Source: Collinsella aerofaciens ATCC 25986
GTDB taxonomy: Bacteria; Actinomycetota; Coriobacteriia; Coriobacteriales; Coriobacteriaceae
Assembly: GCF_010509075.1 (NCBI RefSeq)
Contig: NZ_CP048433.1
Location: 1,984,001 to 2,048,000, forward strand
DNA: 64,000 nt
Reading direction: 5' to 3'
In this document: positions 8,423 to 16,311 of the stretch, piece after piece
Layout of the letters: each line of letters opens with the position of its first letter
Position numbering within the stretch: the first letter of the stretch is position 1
Notes under the pieces: generated by a model
Database searches by the model: none
The model's input: the letters and a program-made list of their open reading frames with translations, nothing else
Told to the model about the DNA's origin: nothing
Translations under genes and position numbers: made by a program

Positions 8423-9610
8423 ATGAACGCCACAGTCGTGATTCCAACGTATTGGGCGGGCGATGACGCTTGCGCAAACGCCCCTGGCACCTATGACCAT
8501 TCGACGCGACTCAACGCCGACAATCCCGAACTCGACCGCTGCCTGGCCTCGCTTGAGCAGGTACGTGACATCCCTCGCATCATCCTTTTGGTGGTCTGTC
8601 CCGTTTCTGCCACAGCCGATGTGTCGCTGCACGTGCGCGAGATTGTCGACGCGCATCCCACGCTCAAGGTCACCGTTGTCACCAACACCCAGGCCTCGCG
8701 CATTGCAGACCGGGTTGCTCAGATCGCGCCCAAGGGTTCGGGCGAGTGCGTGAGCCTGCGAGGCTACGGTGCCATCCGCAACATGGGGCTAGCCTGTGCC
8801 GCTGTGCTGGGGCATGACGCGGTTATCTTTTTGGATGACGATGAGACTGTCATCGACGCCGACTTTATGAAGCGCGCGACCTATGCGTTGGGGCAGCAGA
8901 CGCGTCAGGGCTTGCCGATCTTGGTCAAGAGCGGTTATTTCTACGATCGCGACGGCTCACCGCTGGCTCCCACGGACAAGGCGGGCATCTGCCATCGTTG
9001 GTGGACCAAGCGCATCGAGTTCAACCGTTGGATGAAAAAGGCGCTCTCGGGCACCCGCATCTCGCGCTCCAACTACGTGTGTGGCGGCCTGATGGCCCTG
9101 CACGCCCGCGCCTTTACGCGTGTGGCCTTTGACCCGTTTATCACCCGCGGCGAGGACTTGGATTACCTCTTTAACATGCGCATGTTTGGCTACGACGTGT
9201 GGTTCGATAACGAGTGGACCGTGCGCCATCTGCCTCCGGAGTCCGAAAAGCGCTCACCGCGCTTTATGCAGGATGTATACCGTTGGTACTACGAACGGGC
9301 CAAGTTGACATTCGCCGCGCATCAAAAGGAGCTCATTCCCGTTACGGCGGCATCGCTCATGCCCTACCCGGGCCCGTGGATTTCGCGCGAGCTCGACGAC
9401 CGCGTGCGCAAGACCGCTATGGTCCGCAGCGTGTTTACCCGCGAGCATGAGGGCTACCTGCGCATTTGGCGCCATGGTATCGGCGAGGCAAAGGCCTATG
9501 CGCGCCAAAACGCTGCAAGCTACCTGCGTTTCCAGAGCTTTTGGCCCAAGATCATGGACGGGCTTTGGCGTGACGCACAACTGATCAGTATCCTGGAGGG
9601 GGCCGAATGA
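8423..9610 (+). CDS. Glycosyltransferase family 2 protein
   Basis: A 395-residue GT-A-fold glycosyltransferase. The nucleotide-sugar domain begins at once (NATVVIPTYW); LDDDE at about residues 137-141 is the metal-binding acidic motif, and RGEDLDYLFNMRMFG near 237 is the acceptor/catalytic ED motif. No membrane segment is obvious, so it is cytosolic or peripheral. The ATG follows a GGGAGGG site. Its stop overlaps the start of the next gene by 4 nt (ATGA), so it is translationally coupled to a sensor kinase. This suggests that the kinase/regulator pair and this transferase share a cell-surface role; acceptor and sugar are unknown. Confidence 0.82.
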   Translation: MNATVVIPTYWAGDDACANAPGTYDHSTRLNADNPELDRCLASLEQVRDIPRIILLVVCPVSATADVSLHVREIVDAHPTLKVTVVTNTQASRIADRVAQIAPKGSGECVSLRGYGAIRNMGLACAAVLGHDAVIFLDDDETVIDADFMKRATYALGQQTRQGLPILVKSGYFYDRDGSPLAPTDKAGICHRWWTKRIEFNRWMKKALSGTRISRSNYVCGGLMALHARAFTRVAFDPFITRGEDLDYLFNMRMFGYDVWFDNEWTVRHLPPESEKRSPRFMQDVYRWYYERAKLTFAAHQKELIPVTAASLMPYPGPWISRELDDRVRKTAMVRSVFTREHEGYLRIWRHGIGEAKAYARQNAASYLRFQSFWPKIMDGLWRDAQLISILEGAE

Positions 9611-10950
9611 TCGACCGCCGCGCCCAGCGCGATAGTTCAATATCAATCTTTCGCATCATTGCCGTCGCCTGCGCCATTTGCGTGCTGGTGTACTTTATTT
9701 TTGCCTTGGTGACCGGTATCGAGCCGATCGCCACGGTGATTGCCTGCGCGCTGCTATGCATCTTTCTGTGCATCTTTATCTTTTTGACGCTCAATCCCGA
9801 TTCGGTGCGTTCCCAGTACACCGAGGAGACGCTCTCGGTGGCCTCGGCCATGCTTGAGGACATTAAGGGCGGTCTGACGCAGGAGTCGGCACGTTTGGTG
9901 TGCCGGCGCATTTTGCCCGAGACGCGCGCCATGACGGTGGCCATCACCGACGAGGACAACGTGCTTGCCTGCGCGGGCGAGTTTGAGGAAAAACTGCTGC
10001 CCGATACTCCCATCCACACGCTTGCCACACGCTACGTTATCGAACATGGCATCGTGCAGTCGTTCAACCGTATGGTGGATGTCGTGGGCTCGGACGGCTC
10101 GCACAACCAAGTCCCCGCCGGCATTATCGCCCCCATCAAGGTGGGCGATCGTACCGTCGGCACGCTCAAGTTCTACTACAAGACCCCGCGCGCCGTCGAC
10201 CGTACCCAGTATGCGCTTGCCTCGGGCTTTGCCGAGATCTTGTCCACACAGCTCGCCATCCACGAGCTCGAGGTGCAAAAGGAACTCACGGCGCGCGCCG
10301 AGGTGCGTGCGCTGCAGGCGCAGATTAACCCGCACTTCCTGTTCAACACGCTGAACACCATTGCATCGTTTACGCGCACCGACCCGCTGCGGGCCCGCGA
10401 ACTGCTTCGTGAGTTCTCATCGTTCTATCGTGCCACGCTCGACAACTCGGGATCGCTTATTCCGGTCTCGCGTGAGGTCGCACAGACCAAGCGCTACCTT
10501 ACCTTTGAGAAGGCCCGCTTTGGCGAGGACCGCGTGCTTGCGACGTTCGATGTGTCCGAGGACGTGGAAGATACGCTGGTGCCGGCGTTCGTGATCCAGC
10601 CGATTGTCGAGAACGCCGTACGTCATGGTATGGGCGATGACGACGCCCTGAGGATCGACGTGACCGTTCACCAAGACGGCGAGGATGCAATCTTGATTGC
10701 CGTGGCCGATAATGGCGTGGGCATGGATGAGGGTACCGCCGCCAGACTGTTTGACGAGCGTTCTGCCCGTCCCGACGCCAGCTCTCCCCAGGGTGGCGGC
10801 GCCGGTGTGGCCATGCACAATATTTCGGAGCGCATCCATCGCTTTTATGGGCCGCACTCCTATACGCGTGTCGAATCGGCGCCGGGCAAGGGCACCAAAG
10901 TGCTCCTTCATCTTGATTTGTCAGAGAGCATCTTCGACATTCAAGAGTAA
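9607..10950 (+). CDS. LytS-type sensor histidine kinase (pair 2)
   Basis: A 447-residue kinase paralogous to the product at 3695. Two hydrophobic segments (about 14-34 and 40-61), a GAF-like domain (about 75-222), phosphoacceptor H243 in QINPHFLFNTLN, HATPase motifs IQPIVENAVRHG and ADNGVGMD and the glycine-rich loop GAGVAMHNI. The start ATG sits inside the stop of the glycosyltransferase gene (ATGA), with GGAGGGG just upstream, so translation is coupled. The LytTR gene follows after 72 bp. The signal sensed is unknown; conservation with kinase 1 in the helix around the histidine points to a duplication. Confidence 0.88.
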   Translation: MIDRRAQRDSSISIFRIIAVACAICVLVYFIFALVTGIEPIATVIACALLCIFLCIFIFLTLNPDSVRSQYTEETLSVASAMLEDIKGGLTQESARLVCRRILPETRAMTVAITDEDNVLACAGEFEEKLLPDTPIHTLATRYVIEHGIVQSFNRMVDVVGSDGSHNQVPAGIIAPIKVGDRTVGTLKFYYKTPRAVDRTQYALASGFAEILSTQLAIHELEVQKELTARAEVRALQAQINPHFLFNTLNTIASFTRTDPLRARELLREFSSFYRATLDNSGSLIPVSREVAQTKRYLTFEKARFGEDRVLATFDVSEDVEDTLVPAFVIQPIVENAVRHGMGDDDALRIDVTVHQDGEDAILIAVADNGVGMDEGTAARLFDERSARPDASSPQGGGAGVAMHNISERIHRFYGPHSYTRVESAPGKGTKVLLHLDLSESIFDIQE

Positions 10951-11022
10951 AATAAAAGGCTACGGGCTCAACGTCATGCGACGGATGCCCGGCGTAGTTA
11001 GTTGACGAAAGGTTTTATCCCT

Positions 11023-11739
11023 ATGCTGCGTGCGATGATTGTGGATGATGAGGCGCCGGCTCGCTCGGAGCTTCGCTTCCTGCTCGAGCAAACGGGCAAG
11101 ATCGGCACGATCACGGAGGCGTCGAGCGTCCGCTCCGCCATCGAGATGCTTATGGAAAGTCGCGTGGATGTCGTGTTTCTCGATATCTCGATGCCCGGTG
11201 CCTCGGGCCTGCAACTTGCCGAGGCGCTGCATAAGCTCAAAAATCCGCCGGCGATCGTGTTTGTGACTGCGTATAGTGACCATGCGGTCGAGGCATTCGA
11301 CGTGGATGCCGTCGATTATCTGATGAAGCCGGTCGAAGAAGCTCGCTTGGATCGCGCGATCGAGAAGGTCATGCAACGCGCCAAGCCGGTTACGGACAGC
11401 AAGGTGACCATCGAGCGTATCCCGGTGGAAAAGGGCGGCCGCAAGGTGCTCATTCCCGTGGACGATATTCGCTTTATCATGGCCAAGGACGATTACTCCT
11501 GCATCTATACCGTCGATGATCGCTTTTTGTCGACGACCTCGCTGGCGCAGTTTGAGGCCAAGCTCTGCGACTTTGGCTTCTTCCGTGTTCACCGCCGCTA
11601 TATCGTCAACTTGGCGTGCGTCACGGATGTGGAGACGGTGCCCTCGGGTGCCATCCAGCTGGGCATTACGGGCGTCGACGAACGCGTTCCGGTTTCGCGT
11701 CGCCGCGTCGTGCCGCTCAAGAAGGCTCTGAGTCTCTAG
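11023..11739 (+). CDS. LytTR-family response regulator (pair 2)
   Basis: A 238-residue regulator with receiver acidic residues D8/D9, phosphoacceptor D54 in VVFLDISMPGASG, K102 in LMKPVEE and a LytTR DNA-binding domain from about residue 130 (GGRKVLIPVDDIRFI, FFRVHRRYIVNL, PVSRRRVVPLKK). I use ATG 11023; a TTG at 11002 would add seven residues but would place the GAAAGG ribosome site inside the gene. It is paralogous to the regulator at 5119, and the partner kinase is immediately upstream. A strong terminator follows. Confidence 0.9.
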   Translation: MLRAMIVDDEAPARSELRFLLEQTGKIGTITEASSVRSAIEMLMESRVDVVFLDISMPGASGLQLAEALHKLKNPPAIVFVTAYSDHAVEAFDVDAVDYLMKPVEEARLDRAIEKVMQRAKPVTDSKVTIERIPVEKGGRKVLIPVDDIRFIMAKDDYSCIYTVDDRFLSTTSLAQFEAKLCDFGFFRVHRRYIVNLACVTDVETVPSGAIQLGITGVDERVPVSRRRVVPLKKALSL

Positions 11740-11745
11740 CACACT

Positions 11746-11796
11746 GGCCCCGCAGCCCTGTAGACCCATCGTCTGCGGAGCCGTGGGGCCTTTTTT
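11746..11796 (+). terminator. Intrinsic terminator after pair 2
   Basis: Outer stem GGCCCC/GGGGCC with inner GCAG/CTGC, followed by TTTTTTG. It ends the glycosyltransferase-kinase-regulator unit. Confidence 0.8.
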
Positions 11797-11835
11797 GTAT
11801 GTATCTGCCGAATCGTTTTTTGCGGAAGGGATCCC

Positions 11836-12303
11836 ATGAACAGTGCAAGCGCCAAGCGTATCGACATCATCTCGGACACCCACGGCTATTTATCGCCTGC
11901 GCTCCTGGATGAGCTTGAAGGCGCAGACCTGATCATCCACGCTGGCGACCTCACGTCAGAGATGGACTACGAGCACCTATGCACCATCGCCCCCGTGCGG
12001 GCCGTACTGGGTAACAACGATTACTACCGCGACTACGGCCCCGATGTAGACCGTCTTGCGCTCTTTACCTACGAAGGCCTTAAATTCGCCGTAGCCCACT
12101 ACCGCGAAGACCTTCCGGTGGGATCCGTAGACGTAGCCATCAACGGCCACACCCACGTAACCAAAGAAGCCCAAGTGGGCCGTTGCTTAGTCCTCAACCC
12201 GGGCAGCGCCAGCTACCCCAGAGGCACCCGAGGCCCCACCATGGCCAGAATGCTAGTAAAAGACGGCAAGATCCTAAGCACTAAGTTTATTGACCTAGAG
12301 TAA
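11836..12303 (+). CDS. YfcE/MJ0936-type metallophosphoesterase
   Basis: A 155-residue calcineurin-fold phosphodiesterase. The metal-binding motifs are all present: D14 and H16 in ISDTHG, D38 in HAGDL, N60 in LGNND and H105/H107 in NGHTHV. The length is standard for this family, which hydrolyses phosphodiesters in vitro; the physiological substrate is not settled. The ATG follows GGAAGGGATCCC. It sits between two terminators, so it is monocistronic. Confidence 0.87.
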   Translation: MNSASAKRIDIISDTHGYLSPALLDELEGADLIIHAGDLTSEMDYEHLCTIAPVRAVLGNNDYYRDYGPDVDRLALFTYEGLKFAVAHYREDLPVGSVDVAINGHTHVTKEAQVGRCLVLNPGSASYPRGTRGPTMARMLVKDGKILSTKFIDLE

Positions 12304-12314
12304 TCACAACAAAA

Positions 12315-12342
12315 ACGGGGGATGCAGATGCGTCCCCCGTTT
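12315..12342 (+). terminator. Terminator after the phosphodiesterase gene
   Basis: Stem ACGGGGGA/TCCCCCGT with a 10-12 nt loop, followed by TTCC. A good stem with a short T-tract. Confidence 0.65.
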
Positions 12343-12461
12343 CCATTTGAGCCAATGGCCGAGCTTCAACAAGATCCATCAGACCAACCCCGCCGCGGAG
12401 AACGGGGCCGCCGAGCCGCGAAGCGGCGAGCAACAACAACGGCTCGAACAAAGTGACGGCA

Positions 12462-12606
12462 GGGAGGGTCTCCGGGGCCGGCTGGCGCGGGTTAAGTTTG
12501 TCGCGAGTTCCGCACGCAAAGGAAAGCACTTAATGTGCTTTCCGTCTTGCGCAGGACTGTAGAGCAGCAAACTTAACCCGCGCCAGCCGGCCCCGGAGAC
12601 CCTCCC
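12462..12606. repeat. 145-bp nested palindrome with 38-bp perfect arms
   Basis: The left arm 12462-12499 is the exact reverse complement of the right arm 12569-12606 (38 of 38; 39 with the next G-C). The 69-bp interior contains a second perfect 9-bp hairpin, GGAAAGCAC/GTGCTTTCC (12521-12543, loop TTAAT), with partially complementary flanks (AGTTCC and AGGACT). The right arm is followed by GGAGGG, adding a short local palindrome. It lies between the phosphodiesterase terminator and the tRNA-Asp promoter. No credible gene is inside it. It could be a MITE-like element, an extrudable cruciform or a long structured RNA. Confidence 0.85.
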
Positions 12607-12638
12607 GGAGGGACCGAAAAATTTTTTCAAAAAAGTTG

Positions 12639-12668
12639 TTGCGCGGCGGACAGACTTCTGTGTATACT
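12639..12668 (+). promoter_or_regulatory. Promoter of tRNA-Asp
   Basis: -35 TTGCGC (12639-12644), 18-bp spacer, -10 TATACT (12663-12668). An A/T-rich tract lies just upstream. The predicted start is about 45 nt before the mature tRNA. Confidence 0.65.
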
Positions 12669-12714
12669 AATCCCCGCAGCGCACGCGAGCGGAAACAAAC
12701 GCGAACGACTGCCT

Positions 12715-12792
<78 letters not shown>

Positions 12793-12800
12793 ACGCAATT

Positions 12801-12828
12801 AAAGCCACGTCTTCGGACGTGGCTTTTT
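12801..12828 (+). terminator. Terminator of tRNA-Asp
   Basis: Stem AAAGCCACGTC/GACGTGGCTTT closed by the TTCG tetraloop and followed by a T-run. A textbook intrinsic terminator. Confidence 0.9.
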
Positions 12829-13151
12829 GCGTTTGATGCACTTTGTTTCGATAGAACGATCGCCCTGGTGCATCTTCGCCCAGAATCCTCGCGCCTTCGG
12901 GAACGCAAGTAAAATCCAATAAGTATATCTGTCTGAACAACAGCTTTGTTGCGCAACACCTGTTCAACGAGACAGGGGGTTAGGTTATACTAAATTGCAC
13001 TGTGCGCCGCATCTGATGCATTTCGCTCCAAGCGCGGCACTCAGTGGATATCCGATTTACCATTTGGATGTCCTGGCGGTCATTTAGCGTCTCGACACAA
13101 GCTCGGCCCCGGAGCTCGTTCGAGCTGTTCGTATTCCTTGAAAGGGGAAAA
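12829..13151 (+). promoter_or_regulatory. Leader and promoter region of the Rrf2 gene
   Basis: A 323-bp non-coding stretch. A -10-like TATACT lies at 12986-12991 with a weak -35 TTCAAC at 12963-12968 (17-bp spacer). This would give a leader of about 155 nt. The leader contains GGATATCC and GGATGTCC 20 bp apart, and the short palindrome AGCTCG-TT-CGAGCT close to the start codon. No operator of a known Fe-S regulator is recognised. Confidence 0.4.
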
Positions 13152-13637
13152 ATGGACATATCGAGGAAGACTGATTACGCCCTTCGTATGCTGGCGATGC
13201 TTGCCGAGGATCCGGAGTGCTTACTTTCTGTTCGCACCGCTGCCGAAGAGGTCAATGTCCCGTATTCGTTTGCCCGCTCGATTCAGCACGGTTTGGTCCA
13301 GGCCGGTATTGTGGAGAGCCTGCGTGGCGTCCACGGTGGCATGCGTCTCAAGGTCAGTCCGGACGACGTCACTATCCGCCAGGTCGTCGAGGCCGTTCAG
13401 GGTCCTATGGTTATGAACGATTGCACCGCGCCCGATGGTGACTGTGCGCGCATGGGCGCGTGCTGCTATCATCCCCTGTGGGCCGGAGCCCAGGCGTTGA
13501 TGCGCGACTACCTCGATTCCGTTTCGCTCGGCGACATCGTCGCTCACCGCCAGTTCCCAGCCGTCGATCCCAAGTTCGCCGACCGCGAAGCGTTTCCCGA
13601 GTACGCCACCTGCGCGTGCGCTTACCGGGAGGAATAG
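13152..13637 (+). CDS. Rrf2-family transcriptional regulator with putative Fe-S ligands
   Basis: A 161-residue winged-helix regulator of the IscR/NsrR/RsrR group. It begins MDISRKTDYALRMLAML, the canonical Rrf2 N-terminus, after AAAGGGGAAAA, so I reject the longer upstream frame. C91, C98 and C104 (plus C105) lie in DCTAPDGDCARMGACC, close to the cluster-binding spacing of IscR and NsrR, so a redox- or NO-sensing iron-sulfur cluster is likely. It is 21 bp upstream of the MutY-like gene and close to rubrerythrin, which suggests control of an oxidative-stress response. That regulatory link is inference. Confidence 0.85.
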   Translation: MDISRKTDYALRMLAMLAEDPECLLSVRTAAEEVNVPYSFARSIQHGLVQAGIVESLRGVHGGMRLKVSPDDVTIRQVVEAVQGPMVMNDCTAPDGDCARMGACCYHPLWAGAQALMRDYLDSVSLGDIVAHRQFPAVDPKFADREAFPEYATCACAYREE

Positions 13638-13658
13638 CGCCGCATAAGGAGCATAGCC

Positions 13659-14564
13659 ATGATTCAGGACCCCTTTCGTTCGATGATTCGTTCGGAAGGG
13701 GTCCTGCGTTATCGCGACCTTCCGTGGCGCCGTACACGCGATCCGTACATCATTTGGCTTTCTGAGGTTATGTTGCAGCAAACACAGGTGCCGCGCGTGG
13801 AGACGCGTATGCCGGCGTGGCTCGATCGCTTTCCGACTGTTCAGGCGCTCGCTCAGGCTGTCCCTTCCGATGTCTTGGATGCGTGGCAGGGGATGGGCTA
13901 TAATCGCCGCGCCTTGGCGCTTCACAGGGCTGCACAGTGCGTTGTAGAGGACTGGGATGGGGAGTTTCCGCGCGAGACGCGTGACTTGGTCGCTCTGCCC
14001 GGCATTGGCCCGGCAACGGCGCAGGGCATCCGTTCGTTTGCGTTTGATCTTCCGGGCGTGTATTTGGAGACCAATGTGCGCACGGTCTTTTTGCATCATT
14101 TCTTTCCCGATGTGCCGGCCGTTCCCGATCGCGAACTGGTGCCGCTGATCCAAGCTGCCTGTCCGGCGGCCCCCGGTGCGGCGGCGGACGAGATCGCTCC
14201 CTTTGCCGCGCCTCAAGACGATGCCGACACGCCGCGCGCGTGGTATTACGCATTGCTGGATTACGGCGCGTATCTTAAAAAGACGCTGCCCAATCCGTCC
14301 AGGCGGTCGGCGGGCTATAGTCGTCAGTCCAAGTTTGAGGGCTCGCGCCGCCAAAAGCGCGCGCATATCGTGCGTATGTTGTTGGCAGCGCGCGATGGGC
14401 AGCCGGCGGGGATTACGCTTGCTGATGCCGTGGTGGGCGTTAACGAGATGGAAGCGGCAGCCGGTCGCGGGCCGGTCGAGTGCGACTTGATCGCGGGCAT
14501 TCTAGCTGACCTGGAGCGCGAGGGCTTTTGCCGAGCCGAGGACGATCGTTGGTTGAGTGTGTAG
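13659..14564 (+). CDS. MutY-like adenine DNA glycosylase, variant without Fe-S cluster cysteines
   Basis: A 301-residue HhH-GPD protein. The MutY hallmark SEVMLQQTQV supplies E36, and the helix-hairpin-helix is LPGIGPATAQGI. Two features depart from classical MutY: the catalytic Asp expected before the TNVRTV segment is Glu (E137 in YLETNVRTVFLHHFF), and there is no C-X6-C-X2-C-X5-C cluster loop (the four Cys are scattered). Cluster-less MutY relatives are known, so it may still remove A opposite 8-oxoG, but the D-to-E change makes that uncertain. It has an AAGGAG site and follows Rrf2 closely. The protein is shorter than full MutY and lacks an obvious C-terminal NUDIX-like 8-oxoG domain. Confidence 0.75.
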   Translation: MIQDPFRSMIRSEGVLRYRDLPWRRTRDPYIIWLSEVMLQQTQVPRVETRMPAWLDRFPTVQALAQAVPSDVLDAWQGMGYNRRALALHRAAQCVVEDWDGEFPRETRDLVALPGIGPATAQGIRSFAFDLPGVYLETNVRTVFLHHFFPDVPAVPDRELVPLIQAACPAAPGAAADEIAPFAAPQDDADTPRAWYYALLDYGAYLKKTLPNPSRRSAGYSRQSKFEGSRRQKRAHIVRMLLAARDGQPAGITLADAVVGVNEMEAAAGRGPVECDLIAGILADLEREGFCRAEDDRWLSV

Positions 14565-14678
14565 CCCGCTCAAATCTGAAGAACGGGATTGTAAGGTTTA
14601 AATTCGCGGCTTGAGGGCATCCTAAAGACAAGGTCGCTCAAAGCCTATGGGCGGCACGTGTTGAAGGGAAGTACACCT

Positions 14679-15218
14679 ATGGATTTTGAGAATTCCCAAA
14701 CCAAGAAGAACCTCGAGACCGCTTTTGCCGGTGAGTCCCAGGCACACACCAAGTATCGCTACTACGCATCTAAGGCCAAGAAGGATGGCTACGTTCAGAT
14801 CTCGAATATCTTTGCCGAGACGGCGGGCAACGAGTCCGAGCACGCCAAGCTGTGGTTTAAGTATCTGCACGACGGCGCCGTTCCGGGCACTCTGGACAAC
14901 CTGCGCGACGCCGCCGCGGGCGAGAACTACGAGTGGACCACGATGTACGACGAGTTCGCCAAGACCGCCGAGGAGGAGGGCTTTGCCGAGATCGCCGAGA
15001 AGTTCCGTGGTGTCGCCGCCGTCGAGAAGGCCCACGAGGAGCGCTACAACAAACTCGTCGAGCGCATCGAGTCGGGCGAGGTGTTTGAGCGTGAGGGCGT
15101 GAAGGTATGGAAGTGCCTGAACTGCGGGCACCTGCACGTTGGTGCCGAGGCGCCTGAGGTGTGCCCGGTGTGTAACCACCCGAAGGCGTACTTTGAGGAG
15201 CAGGTGGTGAACTACTAG
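14679..15218 (+). CDS. Rubrerythrin
   Basis: A 179-residue two-domain non-heme iron protein. The diiron four-helix bundle (about 1-140) carries the family motifs [13 protein letters not shown] and [10 protein letters not shown]. The C-terminal rubredoxin-like domain has two CxxC pairs ([10 protein letters not shown] and CPVCNHP). It reduces hydrogen peroxide in the cytoplasm of anaerobes. ATG 14679 is chosen because GAAGGGAA lies 8 nt upstream and the conserved N-terminus begins there. It stands alone, followed by a large palindrome and a terminator. Confidence 0.95.
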   Translation: MDFENSQTKKNLETAFAGESQAHTKYRYYASKAKKDGYVQISNIFAETAGNESEHAKLWFKYLHDGAVPGTLDNLRDAAAGENYEWTTMYDEFAKTAEEEGFAEIAEKFRGVAAVEKAHEERYNKLVERIESGEVFEREGVKVWKCLNCGHLHVGAEAPEVCPVCNHPKAYFEEQVVNY

Positions 15219-15239
15219 CGCTTGGCGCTAGCGTGAGCT

Positions 15240-15325
15240 GGGCCGGGAGGGCCGGACTACCTTCCCTCCTCGCTCACGGCTTCGCAGGGTCGCGTTGAGG
15301 GAAGGTAGTCCGGCCCTCCCGGCCC
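15240..15325. repeat. Constant-loop palindrome, family I copy A
   Basis: The left arm 15240-15268 and right arm 15297-15325 are perfect reverse complements over 29 bp. The 28-nt loop contains CTCGCTCACGGCTTCGCAGG and GTCGCG. The same loop, within a totally different stem, recurs at 16184-16269. The T-rich terminator at 15376 follows in both copies. Confidence 0.85.
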
Positions 15326-15375
15326 GCTTTGGGTCGTCGCGTGCTCGTTACAGAAAAGCTAATAAAAAAGTTTGT

Positions 15376-15405
15376 GTGCCGCCCCTTTTGGGGCGGCACG
15401 TTTTT
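15376..15405 (+). terminator. Terminator downstream of rubrerythrin
   Basis: Perfect stem GTGCCGCCCC/GGGGCGGCAC with TTTT loop, followed by GTTTTTG. An almost identical terminator lies at 16312, each about 50 nt beyond a family I palindrome. Confidence 0.9.
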
Positions 15406-15496
15406 GTATGGGGACTGGTTGGGACGGCGCCGTTCATGGGTGGGGTACACTGGGTAGCGACTTTTAGTTTATCTACTACCTGATGGGGTGTTTTTT

Positions 15497-16129
15497 ATGG
15501 GCAAGAAGTCTCGAGCTCGGGTTGCTGCGGCGGGAACTCGCAAGGATCCTGGTCATCGGGTTGCCGAGGGTAAAAAGGCCGATCGTGCTGAGAAGGACAA
15601 GAAAGTCGGCGCGCATGCTCATCCTGAGTGGGCGCCTCATTTGAATTCGGCTAGTGAGGATTTGACTGCCAAGTTGTTTACTCTGGTCGAGGTAATTTTG
15701 GGCGTGGTGCCCCTTGTGGTTATCGGTTTATTCTTGGCTTCGAAGGACGCCACGAGTGTCGATAAACTCACCGAGGTCTTTTCGCAGGACCCCTCGATGG
15801 TGGTCTCGTTTATTTCTGCGTGCTTGCAGCCGTTTGTGGCGTACATGCTGTATATGGTCTACCGCAAATACTGCGAGGGTGATGCGGGCTTTGCCGCCGG
15901 TAACCTGATCGGTCTTTTGTGCTCCGAGATCCTACTGCTCAATATCCCGGGCGTCATCGGTATGGGCATCTTGCTGTGGCGTGTTTGGCGCAACGTCGCC
16001 CCGCACTTTGAGAGCTGGTTGTTTGAACGCCGTGCAATGGGCGTGCTGGCAGACATCGCGGGCTCGCTCGTGATTCTAGCCTTGGCGTTTATGTGCGCCA
16101 CCGCCGCCCGAGGTCTCGCAGGCATGTAG
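15497..16129 (+). CDS. Unknown membrane protein with basic N-terminus
   Basis: A 210-residue protein. Residues 1-45 are strongly basic and polar (MGKKSRARVAAAG, KADRAEKDKKVG). The rest contains about four hydrophobic segments (LFTLVEVILGVVPLVVIGLF, a VAYMLYMVY segment, NLIGLLCSEILLLNIPGVIG and the C-terminal SLVILALAFMC). I use ATG 15497, 8 nt after a GGGG stretch; a GTG nine bases upstream is less likely. It is bracketed by two copies of the same palindrome-plus-terminator module, so it is transcribed alone. No family is recognised. Confidence 0.65.
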   Translation: MGKKSRARVAAAGTRKDPGHRVAEGKKADRAEKDKKVGAHAHPEWAPHLNSASEDLTAKLFTLVEVILGVVPLVVIGLFLASKDATSVDKLTEVFSQDPSMVVSFISACLQPFVAYMLYMVYRKYCEGDAGFAAGNLIGLLCSEILLLNIPGVIGMGILLWRVWRNVAPHFESWLFERRAMGVLADIAGSLVILALAFMCATAARGLAGM

Positions 16130-16183
16130 TCTGTCCTCACCGACCACGGAGCGCAGGGCAACTGCTGGTTTCACCGCTCCGGA

Positions 16184-16269
16184 CGTCAGACCCGCGGCGC
16201 ATCCCTTTCCCTCTCGCTCACGGCTTCGCAGAGTCACGCGAGGCAAAGGCATGCGCCGCGGGTCTGACG
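16184..16269. repeat. Constant-loop palindrome, family I copy B
   Basis: The outer arms 16184-16202 and 16251-16269 are perfect over 19 bp; pairing continues inward over 11 bp with two mismatches. The loop TCGCTCACGGCTTCGCAG plus AGTCACGC matches copy A at 15269-15296 apart from transitions, while the stem sequence is unrelated to copy A. Confidence 0.82.
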
Positions 16270-16311
16270 ACGCGGGCTTGCCAACGAGTTTTGGCTAATA
16301 GATTGGTTTGT

